Part shown: positions 43,387 through 51,789 of the stretch, piece by piece
Numbering within the stretch: position 1 is the first letter of the stretch
Layout of the letters: every line of letters begins with the position of its first letter
Origin: CAZELM01 sp964512995
GTDB lineage: Bacteria > CSSED10-310
Direction of reading: 5' to 3'
DNA: 64,000 bases
Assembly: GCA_964512995.1 (NCBI GenBank)
Contig: CAZELM010000020.1
Coordinates: 1 to 64,000 of the forward strand
Notes under the pieces: model-generated
Databases searched by the model: none
Told to the model about the DNA's origin: nothing
Seen by the model: the letters and a program-made list of their open reading frames with translations, nothing else
Translations under genes and position numbers: made by a program

Positions 43387-45267
43387 TTACTCCTCGTTTT
43401 GACCTAGGGCTTTATCTTCTGAAATCTCGTTGGGTTTTTTGTCCGTCTTGGGAGGGAACTTCTTTTTGGATGGAAGATTAATATCAGAAGGCTCAAATCC
43501 AATATTTCGCAACAAGTCTTCTGTGTTTATCACATCTGCCATGGTAGACCGGCCAACCTTGAGATCCTGTTCCATGATGCCCTCGTCCGCTTCGAGTCGT
43601 TCCATCTCTTCCTGAAATGCCCGAACAGACAGACCAATTCGTCGTTCTTCAACATCGACCTTTATCACCTTCATGGTCAATTCATCACCGGATTTGCACA
43701 CATCTTCCGGCCGATCAACACGATCTTTGCTCAATTCGGAGATATGAACCAATCCCTCGATACCACCTTCCAATTCAACAAAAGCTCCGAATTCAGTTAA
43801 TCGGACGACCCGTCCTTTTACATTATTACCAATAAAAAATCGATCTTCCGCTTCTTTCCATGGATTTTCCTGAAGCTGTTTTAGGCCGAGAGAGAGTCGT
43901 TCATTTTCTACATCGATATCCAGAACCACAGTCTCCACTACATCACCCTTCTTGAGCAACTCGCTGGGATGATTAATTCTGCGTGTCCAGGACATGTCGG
44001 AGATATGAATCAAACCATCGATTCCTTCCTCGAGTTCAACAAAAGCACCGAAATTTGTTAGGTTGCGAACTTTTCCTTCCACTCGGGTCCCTTTGGGATA
44101 TTTCTCTTCGACCAACGCCCATGGATTGGTTTCACATTGTTTCATGCCCAAGCTGATTCGTTTATTTGACTTGTCGAGATCCAGAACCATAGCCTCAACG
44201 GTATCTCCAATAGCTACGATTTTTGAGGGATGTCGAACTCTCCGTGTCCACGACATTTCAGATACATGTACCAATCCTTCGACACCTTCTTCCAGTTCCA
44301 CAAAGGCACCATAATCCGTCAAGCTGATAATTTTCCCGCTTACACGACTCCCAATTGGATATTTCTGCTCGACCGCTTGCCATGGATCTTGTGTTGTCTG
44401 CTTTAATCCCAATGAAACACGTTCAGCATCCTGATCGAATTTGAGTACCATTACCTTGATTTTATCACCGATGTTTAAAATCTCACTGGGATGATTTATC
44501 CGACCCCAGGACATATCTGTGATATGCAATAGGCCGTCGATTCCACCCAGATCTATGAAGGCTCCATATTCTGTGATATTCTTAACAATGCCTTCAACAA
44601 TGGCACTTTCTTTCAGAGAATCAAGTGTTTTTTCTTTCAGATCATGGCGTTCATCTTCCAGAATGACACGTCGAGAAAGAACGATATTGCCACGACGCTT
44701 GTTCAGTTTGATGACTCTCATTCGCAGCGTCTGTCCGATCAATCGTTCCGGGTCCCGAACAGGTCTTAGATCGATCTGAGATCCGGGAAGGAATGCCCGG
44801 ACACCGATATCCACGGTCAGTCCACCTTTTATCCGTTCGATAACTCGTCCTTCAATGACATCACCGTTATCGTAGACTCGGCTGATTTCGTCCCAAATCT
44901 TGATCTTGTCAGCTTTTTCTTTGGATAAAACGATAAGACCGTCAGAATCTTCGGATTTTTCCAGGTAGACATCAATTTCATCGCCAACTTTGAGTTTTTC
45001 AGCTTCCAGCATGTTTCGAAATTCTTCGATCGGGATAATCCCTTCCGATTTGTAACCGACATCGACCAAGACTTCATTTTCATTAATCTGCAGAACTCTG
45101 CCACGTACTACTTGCCCTTCAGTGATGTTCTGAAAGGATTTTTCATAGAAATCATTCATCAAATCCGCATCAATGTCAGCATTCCACTCCGTATCCAATT
45201 GTTGAATCTTCCCCCGCATATCATCGGGCATGGTTTTGTCAGTGCCTTGATTGACCACATTACTCAT
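43387..45267 (-). CDS. rpsA: 30S ribosomal protein bS1
   Basis: 626 residues with six S1 (OB-fold) domains in a row, starting about residues 50, 135, 220, 305, 392 and 478. Domains 3-6 share VxGxVxxLTxFGAFVELEEGIEGLVHISEMSW and the linker ISLGMKQ/LSLGLKQ, typical of bS1. It recruits mRNA to the ribosome. An AAGGGGAGG site lies about 11 bases before the ATG. A 5' leader with two hairpins precedes it. Confidence 0.97.
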   Translation of the reverse strand: MSNVVNQGTDKTMPDDMRGKIQQLDTEWNADIDADLMNDFYEKSFQNITEGQVVRGRVLQINENEVLVDVGYKSEGIIPIEEFRNMLEAEKLKVGDEIDVYLEKSEDSDGLIVLSKEKADKIKIWDEISRVYDNGDVIEGRVIERIKGGLTVDIGVRAFLPGSQIDLRPVRDPERLIGQTLRMRVIKLNKRRGNIVLSRRVILEDERHDLKEKTLDSLKESAIVEGIVKNITEYGAFIDLGGIDGLLHITDMSWGRINHPSEILNIGDKIKVMVLKFDQDAERVSLGLKQTTQDPWQAVEQKYPIGSRVSGKIISLTDYGAFVELEEGVEGLVHVSEMSWTRRVRHPSKIVAIGDTVEAMVLDLDKSNKRISLGMKQCETNPWALVEEKYPKGTRVEGKVRNLTNFGAFVELEEGIDGLIHISDMSWTRRINHPSELLKKGDVVETVVLDIDVENERLSLGLKQLQENPWKEAEDRFFIGNNVKGRVVRLTEFGAFVELEGGIEGLVHISELSKDRVDRPEDVCKSGDELTMKVIKVDVEERRIGLSVRAFQEEMERLEADEGIMEQDLKVGRSTMADVINTEDLLRNIGFEPSDINLPSKKKFPPKTDKKPNEISEDKALGQNEE

Positions 45268-45295
45268 ATATCCAAAAGACCTCCCCTTGATTCCA

Positions 45296-45364
45296 GTGTT
45301 CCCAGCTGATTTTAATTAGATACCGGGAACACCTTAATATTACCGGCATTCTATTTTTGCCGGT
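45296..45364 (-). promoter_or_regulatory. Structured rpsA leader with two hairpins
   Basis: In the predicted rpsA leader, ACCGGCA/TGCCGGT (45342-45348 and 45358-45364) forms a 7-bp stem, and nearer the gene GTGTTCCC/GGGAACAC (45296-45303 and 45325-45332) forms an 8-bp stem with a 21-base AT-rich loop. Ribosomal protein genes including rpsA are often autoregulated through such structures, so this is a candidate S1 site. The first hairpin could instead be a weak cmk terminator. Confidence 0.5.
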
Positions 45365-45374
45365 TGAAGCGTTC

Positions 45375-45404
45375 ACTATATACTAATAAAAACGCTCACT
45401 TCAA
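45375..45404 (-). promoter_or_regulatory. Putative rpsA promoter
   Basis: Minus-strand TTGAAG (45399-45404) and TATAGT (45375-45380) with an 18-base spacer. The -35 box overlaps the cmk stop codon. Confidence 0.55.
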
Positions 45405-46090
45405 GCATTCTTCATATTTTTTTTGTTTACCTGCGAAACAATGATCTCAACAACCTCGTCGACCCTAAGTTCAGTACAATCAATTGGGTATGCATCGGAT
45501 GCTGGTTTCAGTGGAGCGATTTCGCGATTTGAATCTTGAGTATCACGATCCAAAATATCTTGGTGTATTTCATCGTAAGGTGCAGAATATCCACGGGCAT
45601 TCTGCTCCAGCCATCTTCTTCGAGCACGTTCCATTGGAGATGCATAAAGAAAAAATTTCCAGAGAGCATCCGGGAAGACGACGGTTCCCATATCACGACC
45701 TTCAGCGACAATCCGTCCCTTCTCTCCTATTTGTCGTTGTCTGATTGAACAGAATTCTCGGATGGATTTTATCGCGGAGTATTCAGACGCGATTCGACTC
45801 ATTTCAGGTCTGCGGATTTCATCGGTGATGTCAATATTGTCCAATTTGATGGTCAACCCATCCACTTGGAACACCATTTCCAGAATAATTTCACGAAGAT
45901 ATTCTTGAATCCGATGGAAATCACTGGAAGAAATGCCTCGGTTTACAGCACCATAAGCAATCGCTCGATACATCGCTCCAGTATCCAAATACCCATAGTT
46001 CAAAGCAAGCGCTGTTTTGCGAGCCACCGTACTCTTGCCCGCACCGGCTGGGCCATCGATCGTCACAACTTCCAATAATGCTAATCCCAT
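45401..46090 (-). CDS. cmk: Cytidylate kinase
   Basis: 229 residues. It phosphorylates CMP and dCMP. The P-loop is GPAGAGKST (14-22), followed by YLDTGAMYRA, the CMP-binding insert with IRRPEMSRIASEYSAIKSIREFC, and RIVAEGRDMGTVVFPDA. The ATG overlaps the end of der by 10 bases. The order der-cmk-rpsA is a rearranged form of the common cmk-rpsA-der cluster; ispH is absent. Confidence 0.95.
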   Translation of the reverse strand: MGLALLEVVTIDGPAGAGKSTVARKTALALNYGYLDTGAMYRAIAYGAVNRGISSSDFHRIQEYLREIILEMVFQVDGLTIKLDNIDITDEIRRPEMSRIASEYSAIKSIREFCSIRQRQIGEKGRIVAEGRDMGTVVFPDALWKFFLYASPMERARRRWLEQNARGYSAPYDEIHQDILDRDTQDSNREIAPLKPASDAYPIDCTELRVDEVVEIIVSQVNKKNMKNA

Positions 46091-47439
46091 CTTTTCCCTC
46101 GGTGTTCATGTTTATGTCGAAAAACAAGTCGAATAGGCCATCCCTCAAACTGAAACGCTTCCCGGATCTGATTGGCAAGAAATCGTCGATAACTAAAATG
46201 GATTTCCTGACGGCTGTTGGTAAAAATAAGAAACGTAGGAGGCATCTGAGAAATTTGTGTTGAATAATACATCTTTAATGGATGCCGGGAATCTCTGCGG
46301 GGTGGAGGATGACGAAGTAGCGCATCATGGAGAAATTTGTTCAACTGCGTCGTTGGAATGGGACTTTTAGCAAATGTCATTATCCGATCAATCAAATCGA
46401 ATATCTTGGAGATTCTATGTTTCTCCTTTGCTGAAATGGCCAAAAAAGGCGCCCAACTCAAAAATGGGAATTTTCGATCATATTCATCTTTTAATTCAGT
46501 ATATGATTTCAAGGTTCTATCCGTTAAATCCCATTTATTGGCCGCAACCAAACATCCTTTACCCGCTTCCAGGATATATCCAGCGATCTTTGTATCCTGA
46601 GCTGTTACTCCGGCAGATATATCAAAAATGAGAAGAGCGATATCGCACCGCTCAATGCTCCTTCGGGCCATCATCGATGATAATCGATCTAACTTATTCT
46701 CTATTCGACCAATCCGCCGTAATCCCGCAGTATCGATAAAGCGATATTGACGCTGATGGAACTGTACTACTGAATCGATAGAATCCCGAGTAGTACCTGG
46801 AATCTCAGTGACAATATGCCGTTCATCTCCAAGAAGGGCATTTATCAGAGAAGATTTGCCAACATTGGGCCGACCCACAACGGCAATCTTGGGTTCTGAT
46901 TGAATCTCGGGGGCGATAATCAGAGTATCCTTGAATGGGACTTTCAACAGGTCAGAAAGTTTGTAAAGCAGATCGGAAATCCCGATATTATGTTCAGCAG
47001 ATACCGGAATCGGTTCACCAACACCCAATTTTGTGAACTCATACAAATCCATCTGTTGCTTTTCAGTATCTGTCTTATTCGCAACAAAGATAACCGGTTT
47101 CTCACTTGCTCGGACAAGTTTTCCGATTTCGTCGTCACCGACCATTACCCCCATTCGAACATCAACGACGAATATGAGGATATCCGCTTCGTTCAATGCA
47201 ACCAGGCTTTGTTTCTGCGCTTCCAGGGCAGGAAGACTATCAATGATTTCGGAATCAATACCTCCCGTATCAACCAATATGATTTCTTTTTCCCCAAATG
47301 TCAGTTTTCGTTCCCTGCGGTCACGGGTAACGCCAGGCGTATCCTCCACAATCGCTTCCCGGGAATGCGACAATCGATTGAAGAGTGTTGATTTTCCGAC
47401 ATTCACCCGGCCAACGATGCAAACTTTTATTGCTCCCAT
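46081..47439 (-). CDS. der: Ribosome assembly GTPase Der (EngA)
   Basis: 452 residues with two Era-like GTPase domains: G1 GRVNVGKST (10-18), G3 DTGG, G4 NKTD; then GRPNVGKSS (about 186), DTAG, NKWD. The C-terminal KH-like domain (about 355-450) contains NKFLHDALLRHPPPRR, PTFLIFTNS and FEGWPIRLVFR. Pro is replaced by Val in the first G1, a tolerated variant. It overlaps the preceding gene by 13 bases and cmk by 10. Confidence 0.96.
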   Translation of the reverse strand: MGAIKVCIVGRVNVGKSTLFNRLSHSREAIVEDTPGVTRDRRERKLTFGEKEIILVDTGGIDSEIIDSLPALEAQKQSLVALNEADILIFVVDVRMGVMVGDDEIGKLVRASEKPVIFVANKTDTEKQQMDLYEFTKLGVGEPIPVSAEHNIGISDLLYKLSDLLKVPFKDTLIIAPEIQSEPKIAVVGRPNVGKSSLINALLGDERHIVTEIPGTTRDSIDSVVQFHQRQYRFIDTAGLRRIGRIENKLDRLSSMMARRSIERCDIALLIFDISAGVTAQDTKIAGYILEAGKGCLVAANKWDLTDRTLKSYTELKDEYDRKFPFLSWAPFLAISAKEKHRISKIFDLIDRIMTFAKSPIPTTQLNKFLHDALLRHPPPRRDSRHPLKMYYSTQISQMPPTFLIFTNSRQEIHFSYRRFLANQIREAFQFEGWPIRLVFRHKHEHRGKRWD

Positions 47440-48110
47440 GAATTCATTTTCTCCTTAAAATCCCGTTGTCCTCTGATGCCGGTTTCAGATTCTTCTGATC
47501 GATTGTATATAATATCAATAAGTTGTGCTGCAATCTTACAGACAGGAGGATGAAGTAACGCATCCATCGACCTGGGTGACTTTGGCATCGGATCCCGAAA
47601 AAAGCCGAATATCCGAAGCACTGGCATAGAAAGCGAACTGGTTTCTTCGCTCTGCCAGATGATTTTATTCGATCGAGCATTATAAATAAAAACATGAAGA
47701 TCTACGCGAATTGGAACTTTACTTACTCCAAGTATCAAAGCTCCTTCTCTCCTGTCCATTTCCATTCCCAGGTATGTCAGCCCACCACCTATCACCCACT
47801 CAATCTCGTTTGCATTCCATATCTGTTGCTGTATGGATGTTATGTTTTCAGAACTTAATGATTCTCTCAATCCGAATTCCTTTTCATTTTTGTTCAGGAA
47901 CTGAACACGATCCAATACAGTTATCTGGCGCAGGGTCATTTTCTTTTCGAGTATCCATGTTGCCTCATCCGCCATCGACTGAACTATTTCCGAATTGGGC
48001 ACGAAGGGAATCACTAGCACTTTTTTCGAATCGGATGCATCCGTCGATCCGATACATAGCAAAAAAATGATCATGAAAGTAAAAGCAAAGTCAGTTTTCA
48101 AACGATTCAT
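47427..48110 (-). CDS. Exported CsgG/TolB-N-like protein
   Basis: 227 residues with a signal peptide (about 1-25). KKVLVIPFVPNSEIVQSMADEATWILEKKMTLRQITVLDRVQFLNKNEKEFG resembles the opening of CsgG-like and TolB N-terminal domains, in which a periplasmic protein lists small Rossmann-like strands, followed by WVIGGGLTYLG and DLHVFIYNARSNKIIWQSEE, a typical CsgG-family strand order. No lipobox Cys is seen. It may be part of an envelope complex. Its end overlaps der by 13 bases, so it is the first gene of that operon. Function not known. Confidence 0.65.
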   Translation of the reverse strand: MNRLKTDFAFTFMIIFLLCIGSTDASDSKKVLVIPFVPNSEIVQSMADEATWILEKKMTLRQITVLDRVQFLNKNEKEFGLRESLSSENITSIQQQIWNANEIEWVIGGGLTYLGMEMDRREGALILGVSKVPIRVDLHVFIYNARSNKIIWQSEETSSLSMPVLRIFGFFRDPMPKSPRSMDALLHPPVCKIAAQLIDIIYNRSEESETGIRGQRDFKEKMNSWEQ

Positions 48111-48310
48111 CCTGATGACATCCTCCCAGGAAACCGAACGGGATTTTTCATTGCGGGCAAATCCTCAAGATCAAATATACATGGGATTTATTTGAAAGAA
48201 AACGATAAGGAAATCCATCATCAGTCATGAAAGATCAATCCATCAATTTTTAGATGAGCAGACATAAGTGTTACTCACACCGGAAATAGCACCACAATAG
48301 CAATCCTTTT

Positions 48311-49555
48311 CTAATCAAACTCCCTGCGATCTATCAATTTCCCAAGTCGCATCAATGCATTCAAAACATCTTCTCCGGATACCGCCCTTCCCCCTTGGAA
48401 ATTTCCATTTTCATCAAGTTCCAACAAACCCAATCGAAGACAATCGATCACGGCATCATAGGCATAATGTTCGAGCAAGATGTCAGAAGGTATTATCTCA
48501 CTAGTTGTTTCAGAATCGATCTTAGAACTCAATATCAACTCATGTAAAGCCAGTGCAAGTTCCATTCTCCGGATTCTTCTTTTGGGCATGAACCGATGAT
48601 CTCTTCCAACATCCATGATTCCTGCAGTAACTACAGCTCGAATCGCTTCGCCCGCCCATGAATCGGATATATCGATCATGACCGGGCTTCCCGAGGAATC
48701 CATCGGCACATTGAATCGCCACACTACCAGTGCGGCAAAATCTTCCCGGGTCACCCATGGCTCATCATTTATATTCTTTATTCGATCGGGTAAGTGTCGA
48801 ATCAACCAGGACTTTTTAGCTCGAGTATAGTCCTCAAAATACTTTTCATTGAATTCATATTCCAGCGCTTTATGAAATGACTGGACCGCCTGTTGATCAT
48901 TTCCAATTGCTTCATTTGCCTTACCAAAAAACCATAGCAATTCTGCATTCAGATTTTCGAGTCCAAAAGTTTGGCAGGCAGTGATCAGTTCTTCATTTCT
49001 TTTATCTTCAGATAATAAGTGTACCTCCCGTGTAGCCCATTCCAATTGAAAGGGAAAGAGCGAATTTCGGAGATGTATGATCTGACTGGCATCCTCACGT
49101 CTTCCCTGATCCATGAGATCCAAAAACTCCCCTTGCCAGATAACATCAATGGATGCGCTGATGTCGGCATTCTCTTCAATCACCTCAGAGGGAAGTTCCG
49201 ATATTTGATCGATGGCTCTTATTAACATCATTGCATCCTGGTATTTTCCATTTCGGTATTTCATTTCGATCATCAGTTGCATGAGCGGCCAGCACAATTC
49301 GACCTGAGAGGCATTGTTCTGAAGGAATTGATCCAATGCATCCATCTGATCTCCATTCAGCAATTCACATGCTTCCCGTGTCAATACCGCACAAGATTGA
49401 TCCAGCAATTCTTTATTCAGTGACCGCTGCCGACATACAAGACCGGATGATCGACGGTGGGTTTCCCTCATGTCATATCGCAACGAAGTACATGCACTCG
49501 CAAACAATACTCCCCACAATATCCCGATAATATATCTGAACGTGAATGTTTTCAT
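48311..49555 (-). CDS. Lipoprotein with TPR-like and S-layer-homology domains
   Basis: 414 residues from the ATG at 49555, whose TGA overlap with the hflX stop (ATGA) and GGAAAGAG site favour it over the TTG four codons earlier. A lipoprotein signal ends in LFASAC (Cys about 22). Residues about 30-240 are TPR-like helices (NAELLWFFGKANEAIGNDQQAVQSFHKALEYEF). From about 265, REDFAALVVWRF...DISDSWAGEAIRAVVTAGIMDVGRDHRFMPKRRIRRMELALALHEL is a good S-layer homology repeat, with a weaker one to the end. SLH domains usually bind pyruvylated wall polymers, which suggests an envelope-tethering role. Confidence 0.75.
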   Translation of the reverse strand: MKTFTFRYIIGILWGVLFASACTSLRYDMRETHRRSSGLVCRQRSLNKELLDQSCAVLTREACELLNGDQMDALDQFLQNNASQVELCWPLMQLMIEMKYRNGKYQDAMMLIRAIDQISELPSEVIEENADISASIDVIWQGEFLDLMDQGRREDASQIIHLRNSLFPFQLEWATREVHLLSEDKRNEELITACQTFGLENLNAELLWFFGKANEAIGNDQQAVQSFHKALEYEFNEKYFEDYTRAKKSWLIRHLPDRIKNINDEPWVTREDFAALVVWRFNVPMDSSGSPVMIDISDSWAGEAIRAVVTAGIMDVGRDHRFMPKRRIRRMELALALHELILSSKIDSETTSEIIPSDILLEHYAYDAVIDCLRLGLLELDENGNFQGGRAVSGEDVLNALMRLGKLIDRREFD

Positions 49556-50826
49556 GACTCTTTCCAAAATATTCTGTATTTATTGGCCAATCCAGGCGTC
49601 ACTTCAGCGACGATCTCAACGCCATGATCCCTATAATTCAGGTCCTTGACTGTACCTTCTCTTTGGATTAAGGCAACGATATCACTATTTGAGTACGGTA
49701 TCATAAACGTTACTTCTATAAATCGGATGGATTGAAATCGCATGATTTCATCGATCAGTATATCCATACCACTGCCCGTTAGTGCGCTGATTCCTACCGC
49801 ATATCCCCCATCTTTCAATGATAATCGTCCTGGTATCATCTCTGGAACCAAATCGATTTTATTATATATCTGGAGAATGGGTTTCTGTTCAATATCCAGG
49901 GAGTTTAAAACCCTTTCGACTTCTTTTATCTGATCATCCCGATTCGAAGAAGCGGCATTGATGACATGAAGAATCAAGTCTGACTGTACAACCTCCTCCA
50001 GTGTCGCTCGGAATGAGACCACCAGTTGGTGTGGCAATTTTGAAATGAACCCGACGGTATCGGAAATGATAACTTTCTGGTTATTTGGCAGATGGAGCAA
50101 TCGGATCGTTGGATCCAACGTAGCGAACAACTGATCCATCACCAGAACAGTTGCTCCAGTAAGCTGGTTCAATAATGTGGATTTCCCGGCGTTGGTATAT
50201 CCGACCAAAGCCACAGAAAGAAGCCCAACCTTTTGTCTGCTCTTCCGCTGCAACCTTCGCCGGTTTTTGATCTTTTCAATTTCCGCTTTCAGGCTGACAA
50301 TACGTTGTCGGATCCTTCTTCTATCCACTTCAAGTTGCGTCTCGCCTGGGCCACGCGTTCCGATGCCTGCACCCAAACGGCTGAGATGTTCCCACATTCG
50401 TGTCAGTCTTGGGAGACGGTATTCGAGCTGAGCGAGTTCAACCTGGAGTTTGCCTTCTTTTGTTTTTGCCCGGTGTGCAAAAATATCCAGTATCATCCCA
50501 GTGCGATCAATCACCCGTACCCCCCAAATATCCTCCAAATTCCGTTGTTGTGCCGGAGAAAGTGAATCATCCAGGACAACCAAAGTGACATTTTTCTCTA
50601 AAATTTTCTGACGGATCTCCTCTATTTTTCCAGTGCCGATAAAGGTAGCGCTTCGTATTTTATCAATATCACACAACAACGTATCCGAGATGTGCGCTCC
50701 AGCAGATATAATGAGTGATTTCAACTCTTCCAGAGCAGCCTCTGCATCCGCTCGCGTCCAATCCGTATGCCTAATGCCGACTGCAATGGCACTTTCGTCT
50801 TTTCTTTCAATGCTGACCTGATCCAT
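49552..50826 (-). CDS. hflX: Ribosome-splitting GTPase HflX
   Basis: 424 residues. The N-terminal domain has the Gly-rich AQQRNLEDIWGVRVIDRTGMILDIFAHRAKTKEGKLQVELAQL, then GPGETQLEVDRRRI, and the GTPase has GYTNAGKSTLLNQL (about 207), DTVGFI and NKID. HflX rescues stalled ribosomes under stress. It begins three bases after miaA. Unlike the classic mutL-miaA-hfq-hflX order, hfq is absent. Confidence 0.96.
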   Translation of the reverse strand: MDQVSIERKDESAIAVGIRHTDWTRADAEAALEELKSLIISAGAHISDTLLCDIDKIRSATFIGTGKIEEIRQKILEKNVTLVVLDDSLSPAQQRNLEDIWGVRVIDRTGMILDIFAHRAKTKEGKLQVELAQLEYRLPRLTRMWEHLSRLGAGIGTRGPGETQLEVDRRRIRQRIVSLKAEIEKIKNRRRLQRKSRQKVGLLSVALVGYTNAGKSTLLNQLTGATVLVMDQLFATLDPTIRLLHLPNNQKVIISDTVGFISKLPHQLVVSFRATLEEVVQSDLILHVINAASSNRDDQIKEVERVLNSLDIEQKPILQIYNKIDLVPEMIPGRLSLKDGGYAVGISALTGSGMDILIDEIMRFQSIRFIEVTFMIPYSNSDIVALIQREGTVKDLNYRDHGVEIVAEVTPGLANKYRIFWKES

Positions 50827-50829
50827 ACT

Positions 50830-51789
50830 TCAATTTAAAAACTCCCTGATCTTTTTGAATGCCAATCTTTGTGTGATCTGGGGCTGATCGGGATTATGAT
50901 CCAACCAATGAACATCAGATTCTTTACGAAACCATGTGAACTGACGTTTGGCATAATGTCTCGTGTCACGTTTGATTATCTCAATGGCGCGCTCCAAAGA
51001 TATTTCGTGTTTCAGATACATGATGATCTGCTTGTAGCCAATCGCATTGAATGCGGGGGCAGCATATCCAAATTGTTCCACCAAACGCTTCGTTTCATCT
51101 GTCAATCCTGCTTTGATCATCCCGTCCACCCTCTGTTCAATACGATTATAGAGTTGATGACGGTCGACATTAAGTACCAAATAGAGGGAGTCAAATTGTT
51201 GATATTGAAAAGCATGCTCCAAATATTCTTCGGTGATGGTTTTGTTCCCTGCCAGAAGAATTTCCAATGCTCTCAATAACCGATACGTATCATTCGGTTG
51301 GATGTTCTTCGCACGGTCAGGATCCAAACGCTGGAGAGTATGATAAAGCTCTCCAGTTCCCATCTGAGCCAATTTCAGTCTTAACTCCCCCCGAATCTCT
51401 GGATCTCCTGGTGGGACATGAGCCAGACCATATCTGAGAGCTCGAATATATAATCCTGTTCCTCCAACTATCAATGGATGGGATCCTCTCGATGAGATAT
51501 CTTCGATGCATGTACACGCCTGGCGCTGGTAATCAGCGGCGGAAAACGGAGTGTCCGGATCCAAGATGTTCAAAAGATGATGAGGGATTCGCGCTATGAT
51601 TTCAGGAGATGGCTTATCCGTTCCGATATCCATTCCACGGTAGATCTGTCGTGAATCTGCATTGATGATCTCAAGCGGTAATCGATATTCGTGCTCGAAT
51701 AACAACTGAGATAATGTACTTTTCCCGGATCCGGTCGGTCCTGCAATGATAACAATTTTGGATTTGTCGCGAGAAATGCCTGCGTTCAT
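50830..51789 (-). CDS. miaA: tRNA dimethylallyltransferase MiaA
   Basis: 319 residues. P-loop GPTGSGKST (15-23), then INADSRQIYRGMDIGTDKP, HHLLNILDP and VGGTGLYIRAL, the MiaA core. It adds the isopentenyl group to A37 of tRNAs reading UNN codons. Its ATG overlaps the mutL stop by four bases. The C-terminal region ends QFTWFRKESDVHWLD as usual. Confidence 0.96.
   Translation of the reverse strand: MNAGISRDKSKIVIIAGPTGSGKSTLSQLLFEHEYRLPLEIINADSRQIYRGMDIGTDKPSPEIIARIPHHLLNILDPDTPFSAADYQRQACTCIEDISSRGSHPLIVGGTGLYIRALRYGLAHVPPGDPEIRGELRLKLAQMGTGELYHTLQRLDPDRAKNIQPNDTYRLLRALEILLAGNKTITEEYLEHAFQYQQFDSLYLVLNVDRHQLYNRIEQRVDGMIKAGLTDETKRLVEQFGYAAPAFNAIGYKQIIMYLKHEISLERAIEIIKRDTRHYAKRQFTWFRKESDVHWLDHNPDQPQITQRLAFKKIREFLN

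Noticed and set aside
45342..45364. Intrinsic terminator of cmk
   Set aside because: The stem is good, but no T run follows on the minus strand; kept as part of the rpsA leader instead.
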